This document shows positions 57,601 to 64,000 of a DNA stretch of 64,000 bases, one piece after another. The notes below the pieces were generated by a model. It searched no databases. It was not told where the DNA came from and saw only the letters and a list, made by a program, of their open reading frames with translations. The position numbers were made by a program, and so were the translations under genes. Location: contig CADCSX010000003.1 in assembly GCA_902805475.1 (NCBI GenBank), positions 3,038,001 to 3,102,000 on the forward strand. Reading direction: 5' to 3'. The first letter of the stretch is position 1, and each line of letters starts with the position of its first letter. The DNA is from Entonaema liquescens. Lineage: Eukaryota; Ascomycota; Sordariomycetes; Xylariales; Xylariaceae.

Positions 57601-60600
57601 CAAGTCGACATGGCAGAAAGTCACCCACTACTTCACGTGCGAAGTACTTAAACTAGCATACATATAAAAAGACATGGCCAAGCTAAATACTACCTGACTT
57701 GCGAACCTACTTAAAGTATATACTAACCTATATACTAACCCAGGCTTTTCGGAGCTCAATTTGAGTTAAGTAAACACAATGGTAATAATTACTCAAGGCT
57801 TAATTAAGTCAAGAGTGTTGACAGATCACATACACGTCGCCAAAAGAGAAATTACAGTTCGTTTCGATCTGAAAAGACGCGTTTCAAAACAAGACCTGCA
57901 GGACAATGTTGAGTTATCAGTGTTTGGTAGTCGGGGTAAACACAGCGAAATTCTTTACGAATAATAAAGTTGCATGCACAGGAAGTACCCAAATAAACAA
58001 GATACTTGGGAGGTAAGACATCGTATTCCTCAGTGGCAGAAATTGATGCAATTGACGGAATGCTTACCTAGCTTTAAGTGTAAGTGAATGGGTATCCCTT
58101 TATCAAAGACGTAAATGCACGTTAGTATTGAATACGGGAGCCGGCTTAACTCTACCTAGCCTACTGCAATTTTTACGTCCTATTAACAGGATTCACAGGA
58201 TTTACGGGATTGACTTTTTATCTGACATCAATTACCTATTAAAAAGGAACTTCGGGTTCACCAACCCTGATAAAATAGCAAAACTCAACAGTTGCCCATG
58301 GCCGCCATGGTAGATCCTAACGAAGCGTACTATAGACTGTGAAGCGGAAGCGGTAAGTTTAAGCATTAACAATCTCTCTATATAAGGTATTTATGAGAAA
58401 GGTCCTGGATAGGATGCCTTTGTAGAATACATCAGGTAGCTATGTATTGAACACCAATACCAGCCCTATTGGCGCCTTCAAGGAAACTATTTCTCTCTTT
58501 CCGCTTTATGCAAGGGAATAATGTCAGCATTTGGACATATTTAGATTAATGAATACCATAGGTAACAACCTACTACTCTAAATACATCCTACACAGATAT
58601 ATTACATATACACGTCGTATTTACTTCTGCGAGATTCCGTTCTATCAAATATGCCCTTATGTGTATCTAGTCTCATTAGGGATGTATAAGTAGACTTGTA
58701 CCCACCCGGGAAGTATTTTGCAGTACTATTACGTATGCGTGCAGCTAGCGTTATGAGGTGGGGGAGCACTGACCTCACTGGAGAAGGCTGTACCCTTGTA
58801 CAGTGCGTCAGGTACATAAGGAACTTGCTGCTTGGAAGCTTCCACCAACTTATTTCGCGGGCTGATAGGGCAACTTCCTTAGTCCTAACGCTCGCCTGCA
58901 TGGAACTACCCGCAAAGCAAGGCAGCACAAAATTAATATGTCGAGTGTCCTTTCTATGTACATATAGTTTTGAGATGCAGATGGTATTTTTCTTCATTTT
59001 TTAATGATATGCTCATACCTCTTGTTTTAGGAAGCAAGTACATTGGGGTGGTTATCTACCGCGTTCTATCATAGCGAATGGGATCTTCGAAAAACACAAT
59101 GAATTATATAGGTACGTCTAGTAAGATAGGTCAATATATTCAAGCATGGGTGCGGACGTCAGAGTTTGTAGTGGGGTTTAGGATATTGAAGCTGTACTGT
59201 ATTGTACAGTACTTCCTATGCCAGATAAAAAAAAAAAAAAAAAAGCTTGCTTAGTCGCAACTAGTGAGTACAACAAGTACCTCGGGCAGTTCAAGTCATT
59301 AGCGGCATCCGTAGAGGCTTTTTATTTTTTATTTTATTTTTTAAGTTTGAAGTCGCAGGTGCGCCTTGGTCTGGCAAGCTCCACTTTAGCAACTGATGGA
59401 AGAAGATTTGGCGGCCATGGCTCCGTTGGAGACTCGTTTCTCCTCCACCCGAAGGGCCCCAACCCAGACCAATTCCACCTTTTTTCCCACTCACACACAT
59501 CCACACTACGCGCAAACCAAACCAGCACTATCGTTGTTCTGCTTTTGTGTTTCTTGCTTGCTGTTTTAATTCTACTTCTCTCTCGCTCCCTCACTCTCCA
59601 CCCTCACACTCATTTCCTTCTATTCCTCTCTTCTCTCCAACCCTAATTAACGTCGCGAGCCCAATCCTTTTCGCCTGCTACGTGAATTTGTTGGTTGCGT
59701 GCGTTTTGGCAAAAAAAGCGTTTTCTGTGTGCGCGCGGCCTGCTCGGTATCCCATCCTTCGTCTATCGCATCGTCGCAACGATTCAGTGCGGGTTTTATT
59801 TCCCAATTATCACGGTACCCCCCAATTCTTGTTGCGGCGCAATTCGATATCTAGGTGTCTAAAAAGGAACAATCCTGCTATTTTAACGAAAAGAAACGTC
59901 TCCCGGTGCCCTCGGATCTTGCTGGAGTTCGCGAAGGTGCTACATTTCTGCTGCTTTACTCGGAACTAAAAGTGTCATTCGGTGTCTAAAAGTAAGTGCA
60001 CAAACCCTTTCTTTCATGTTATTGCGCTCTGGTGCTCTTCGGCATTTGAACTCCCTCGGGCCCTCTGGATATCTGTGATTCAACAAACCTACATAAGGCC
60101 CTGCAACCGCGGGGCGTCTTTCTCTGGATGCTGCCTAGCCGCGAGAATTGGCTGGGCTGCACATTTTTATTGTAGCAACTGGATCGACCAACCCTCGGAT
60201 CCTACATCCCCGAACCGAAGCTGCGTCATCGAATCCCAGGTCTTGTCAGACATGAAAGACATCAATGTCGCATTGGTCGTGGCTATCATAAATGGTGCGC
60301 ACTCCTAGAATTTGCTGAACATCATGCCACGATTATGAAGCGCACAATGCCCCGCATCGCATAGTATCTAGTTGCGCGCAAATGCTAGATCGACTTGAGC
60401 TTTAGAAAATCCTAGGCGATCAGCCCCACCTCTTGCTAGGCTAGCTTATAGCAACCACCGAGCCTCTTTGTGATGCACAACGCCTCGACGCGATGCTATC
60501 GTCAAAGAGTAAACACGCCGCCGCCGAAGCGGTATTTTACTATTCCCATTATTCGAGAAACCTACGATGCGGGGTTTTTACCATTTCTATTCGAATTTCG

Positions 60601-63600
60601 ATCTATTTCTAGATACTTGGTTTCACTCAAATCCGACTTGGAGTCTATCGCACATGGGCGCAAACACTCAATAGCTTAAATAAACCATCTATTCTTGCCA
60701 ATCGCCCCGCCGACTTCTTCGTACCACTATACACTACAGGACTCTCGCAGATATGTGAAGGGGATAGACTATACAGGCTTGCTGGAAGACGCAGCGAGCT
60801 GAAACTTGCTTGTTCTCGCGAGTTTGTTCATCCGATTTGGTTGGCTATATCTGAGCTACCCTCAGTTCTATGGCTCTTCGCATGATTCGCGGATTGCATA
60901 TCACCTCTGTTTTATGGCTCAGTCTTTATTTCTCAAAGCAGACCCCAACTATGAGAGTATGTATGCTCTAAGATATACGAAAGTAAACCTTCGTGGTTAC
61001 TAGATACGACCGCCCCTTAACCATCCCACGGTGGAGTTGCCATGGGGTTGATGTTCGGCGAGGAACTCGACCACCATTTTATATGGACCCAAGGGCTTTC
61101 TAGCACAACGAGAACAGCGTCGATTTCAGCTAGTCCTGGATTTTTTAATTACTACAACAATAAAACTCGGACTTTGAATCAGACTCGTTGGTCATGGCGC
61201 ATGGAACTGCAAATATGAATACGCGAGTCACTCGAAAGTGCACGTCTTTAGTAAGACTATGCAGCTCAACTATGTTTACCGTCAAATGAGTAAAGACTGA
61301 ATCTAAGTAAGTAAATTTTCTTCTCGAACCCCGCACCATTGTCAATTTTGCATCGTACTGCCTATTTTTACTATCTCACAATCGCTTAATAATGCTTCCG
61401 TGATAAGCATTTATCTGAAGAATTTTAGTAAAGGTGTTATAGCGCTTGTCAGTTGCAGATAAAATTATTGTTTTTTTCTTGTTCATCTTAATATTTCGAT
61501 ACAGGTACTAACTTAATGTTTATCAATAGTTTATTCAACAAACGGCAAGCTTATCATTAATACCCACTACCCCTTCCCCAGGGTGTTTCAAACTATAATA
61601 TCTGGGGAACCAATCTTCACACAAATCATTGGACTACAGTTTCATCACATATCATTCGCATGAGCTTGTATTCTGATACTGGTATAAAGAACTAAATACT
61701 TGTACGGCGGTATCCGATCACGATGGCTCTCATATAAAAAGCTCTAGGGTTCTTTTACTCTGGGAATTGGCCCATTTATTCTAATTGGCATTACTAATCT
61801 GGAGTTCAAGTGCTGAAGACATCATATACTTATCGCGAAATTGTTGTATTTCAGTCCTGTATGACGCTAATTTGTTTACAGGTTTTCCAGAATCTTGGCC
61901 CTATCGTCATTAGAAATTGTCACACGACCTGAAAGCTTGTTTCCATCCTCTCAGTTGATCAAGCGTCTTCCCATATTGCGGTCGTCGAAGCGCAATTCGG
62001 AGATATATTTACATTTCAACGCTTGCATTCCCACTTGCATCAAGACAAGAAGCTTGAGGCGTCGGCGTTTGGTTCCTAGTCTCTGACTTGCGGGATCTAG
62101 AGATTAATCGGGTGCTTTCTCCTGGTAAGTTATATTTCGTGGTTAGTCAATACCTCATTTTCCCTTTCTACGCTACAGCAGTATGGTTATTCCTTTTTTT
62201 CTCCCTACACCTAAGACCCGCAAACCATACCGATACCGTCTCTGAATTCCCATAATCATTAGCATATCGTATATATAAAATAAGGCCAAGTTGGACCATA
62301 CACAAAACACTAATTTCGATGCTGGCATTGGGTTCATGTCCCGTGTACATATAATTCGGCCCCTTTTACGATTAGCACATGTCCTTAATAGTCTAGGTGG
62401 ATGGGCTTTATACATGCAGCAAGGAAAGAGCTACTACCATAAGTTCAGACTTAATTATCAAAGCGCTTAGGCGTTACTTACGTGGTAGTCCCCGTAGCCT
62501 TTCAATATCATTTCTAGGCTCTTCTACTATCAGAAAACTCTTATTTGGCGCCTGTCCGCAGTGCAGACTGGGCGTACAATTTTTTCTAAGCCTCTTCGTC
62601 AATAACGTCCGCCAAACACACTAAGCATCTGGAGTATTTTCGGGTGGTTTCTTCGGGTGTATAAATTCTATATTGTTATATGGGATGGTTTCAAGTAGCA
62701 ACACCCCTTTTCTTTCCCCAAATCCAACCTTCCAATTCCAAGTTGGAATTCATGGAGAAAGAGATATTTGGGCGAACTTCATAGTAAAGTCAGGTTCCAT
62801 ATATATTGTGACTTAACGCCGTTGCTCCTTGCATCTCATTTGCTTTCGGATGATTTTCAAACTGCTTGCCTATCAAATGCCACCAACCTCCATCCCCAAC
62901 ACTATTTTTGATTTCCTGGCCCTTTAGTCGGCTGTTGATTATTTTAATTCGTATAATCCTCTCGTCTTCAGGAACATCGTCGCTGGCTGGCCTCTCCCCT
63001 CTATTTCATCCTCAATTTCGGCTCTTACTTTGTGCTTTGCTCAATTCTTCTCTCCTCACAATCCCGTAATCTGCTTCAGCGAGGAATAAGATACTTCAAG
63101 CGCTCATTTTTCAAGTATCCCGCGTATTTGGCCTCTAGCCTACGACATAGATACACTGTCTAGTATGAATTGTGGAGCAAGCAGAGAATATCCATGAGTC
63201 CATCCTAAGAGTGCCTTACTCAGCATCCCTTAAGTCCTCAACCCGCCAAATAAAATTTTTCTATGTTGCGTATAAGCACTGTCTTCCAGATAGCACTGTC
63301 TTCGGGTCTGGGTACTGATATCTTGTTTGCTAGGAGATCTATATTTAGCCACACACAGCTTTAATTGATCGCAACAAGCTTCATAGGTGAGTCGCTTTGT
63401 TCAGTTTTATCGTATACCTTGTCGTCCATCTTGCACAGCATACTGTGCAACTACTAGACTGCTTCACTTCTACTTTTCTGGCCCCACACCCTTTCTGTCC
63501 TATATCAAAATTTTCAACAGCTCATGGTTCCCTTAATGTTTCCTCATCATTACAACCTACTTTTATTATTGCCAAACCTTACGCCTACTTTCCCTTAGAT

Positions 63601-63968
63601 GGCCAGACTAATCTAGACCTATCTTTTCGTGATATTCGATTCCTATATTACACATTTAGGGCTCATGCCGAGCAGCCTCTTTCCACTTACGCCTAAGTTT
63701 CCAGTTGATTTTATTGACCAATATTTGGAAGCACAGTCATCTCTACTAGCACTATCCTAACTATCGATTCATAACTCAACCGATAAGACCCGACAGATTT
63801 GCACCACAATCTTGATTTGGTATGTTCATTCCCCCTAGCCTGCTTATATCCTTGTATATCACTTCATCTTAAGCATACAACTCCCTATTACCAGTACGAG
63901 ATTTTTCATTCCTCATCAAATCCATGAACTCTTCAACGTCAGCTTTTAACACCCGCTTATAGGTTACC
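54607..63968. other. 9.4 kb without supported coding sequence; right part is a probable long leader
   Basis: 54607-59200 is AT-rich with homopolymer runs (T at about 57139-57154, A at about 59228-59244) and only short frames (for example 117 codons at 55345-55698) without family features. From about 59450 the sequence becomes C/T-rich on the + strand like a promoter and transcription start zone, and several good splice signals follow: donors at about 59991 (GTAAGT), 62126 (GTAAGT) and 63387 (GTGAGT), and acceptor TTTGTTTACAG at about 61881. Confidence 0.45.
63820..63962 (+). other. Leader intron of the right-edge gene
   Basis: GATTTG|GTATGT donor at 63820 and CGCTTATAG acceptor ending 63962, seven bases before the ATG (GTTACC ATGG, a good initiation context). 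Confidence 0.6.
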
Positions 63969-64000
63969 ATGGACGGATTCAACACTTATAACGGCAAGCC
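63969..64000 (+). CDS. 5' end of an unidentified gene cut by the window edge
   Basis: ATG 63969 gives MDGFNTYNGK before the edge. Too short to identify. The Kozak-like context, the leader intron directly upstream and the long pyrimidine-rich upstream region suggest a gene with an unusually long, spliced 5' UTR, as known for several fungal developmental regulators. Confidence 0.5.
   Translation, partial: MDGFNTYNGK

Noticed and set aside
57139..59245. Long T and A homopolymer runs as retroposon tails
   Set aside because: No adjacent element sequence or target-site duplication seen; simple slippage runs are sufficient.
1..64000. CRISPR array, insertion sequence, rRNA or virus-like genes
   Set aside because: No regularly spaced perfect repeats with unique spacers, no transposase or viral protein motifs, no rRNA-like sequence; the window is eukaryotic nuclear DNA.

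Overview
The window is nuclear DNA of a filamentous ascomycete. Short introns (mostly 50-110 nt) with GTAAGT/GTATGT-type donors, CTAAC/CTGAC branch sites and YAG acceptors interrupt most genes, and the core proteins are Pezizomycotina-like. A class Sordariomycetes origin, perhaps order Xylariales, is inferred from the many dispersed TAGGTACCTA-like words and from a twin intron (stwintron) of a kind described from Hypoxylaceae; no marker gene proves it.

Layout. 0-12 kb is a housekeeping block: SUA5 (tRNA t6A synthesis), coatomer zeta on the minus strand (three exons), MCM4 (three exons), a family 2 glycoside hydrolase whose third intervening sequence is best read as a stwintron, and the 49 kDa subunit of respiratory complex I. 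At 12-13.6 kb lies a Cys/His-rich protein of unknown function with a long leader. 13.6-16.4 kb has no gene.

16.4-28.4 kb is an accessory island: a ten-exon AAA+ ATPase, a divergent DUF7708-type gene, a frameshifted gene (copy 1), a DYW-like deaminase gene, and an intact paralogue of copy 1 (copy 2). Both paralogues stop at the same point with an in-frame TAG, and in both the same frame stays open beyond it and encodes a second region of similarity. This is the most unusual signal in the window. Three of the five genes here carry apparent frameshifts.

29-54.6 kb returns to ordinary genes: NAD-isocitrate dehydrogenase subunit 1, an unknown 245-aa protein, a Ste20/GCK kinase with a one-base break in its activation segment, an amino acid permease, an unknown acidic-linker protein, a UBA-UBX protein and the proteasome adaptor Ecm29. 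Between kinase and permease lie 5.4 kb without a supported gene.

54.6-64 kb holds no supported coding sequence until an ATG at 63969, the start of a gene running off the right edge. It follows a good leader intron and several kilobases of pyrimidine-rich, uORF-containing sequence, as seen for some fungal regulatory genes.

Caution: at least one frameshift (kinase) is a homopolymer loss in a gene expected to be functional, so some broken genes could be assembly errors. Splice sites were inferred by eye; where the joined exons sum to a multiple of three this is stated.
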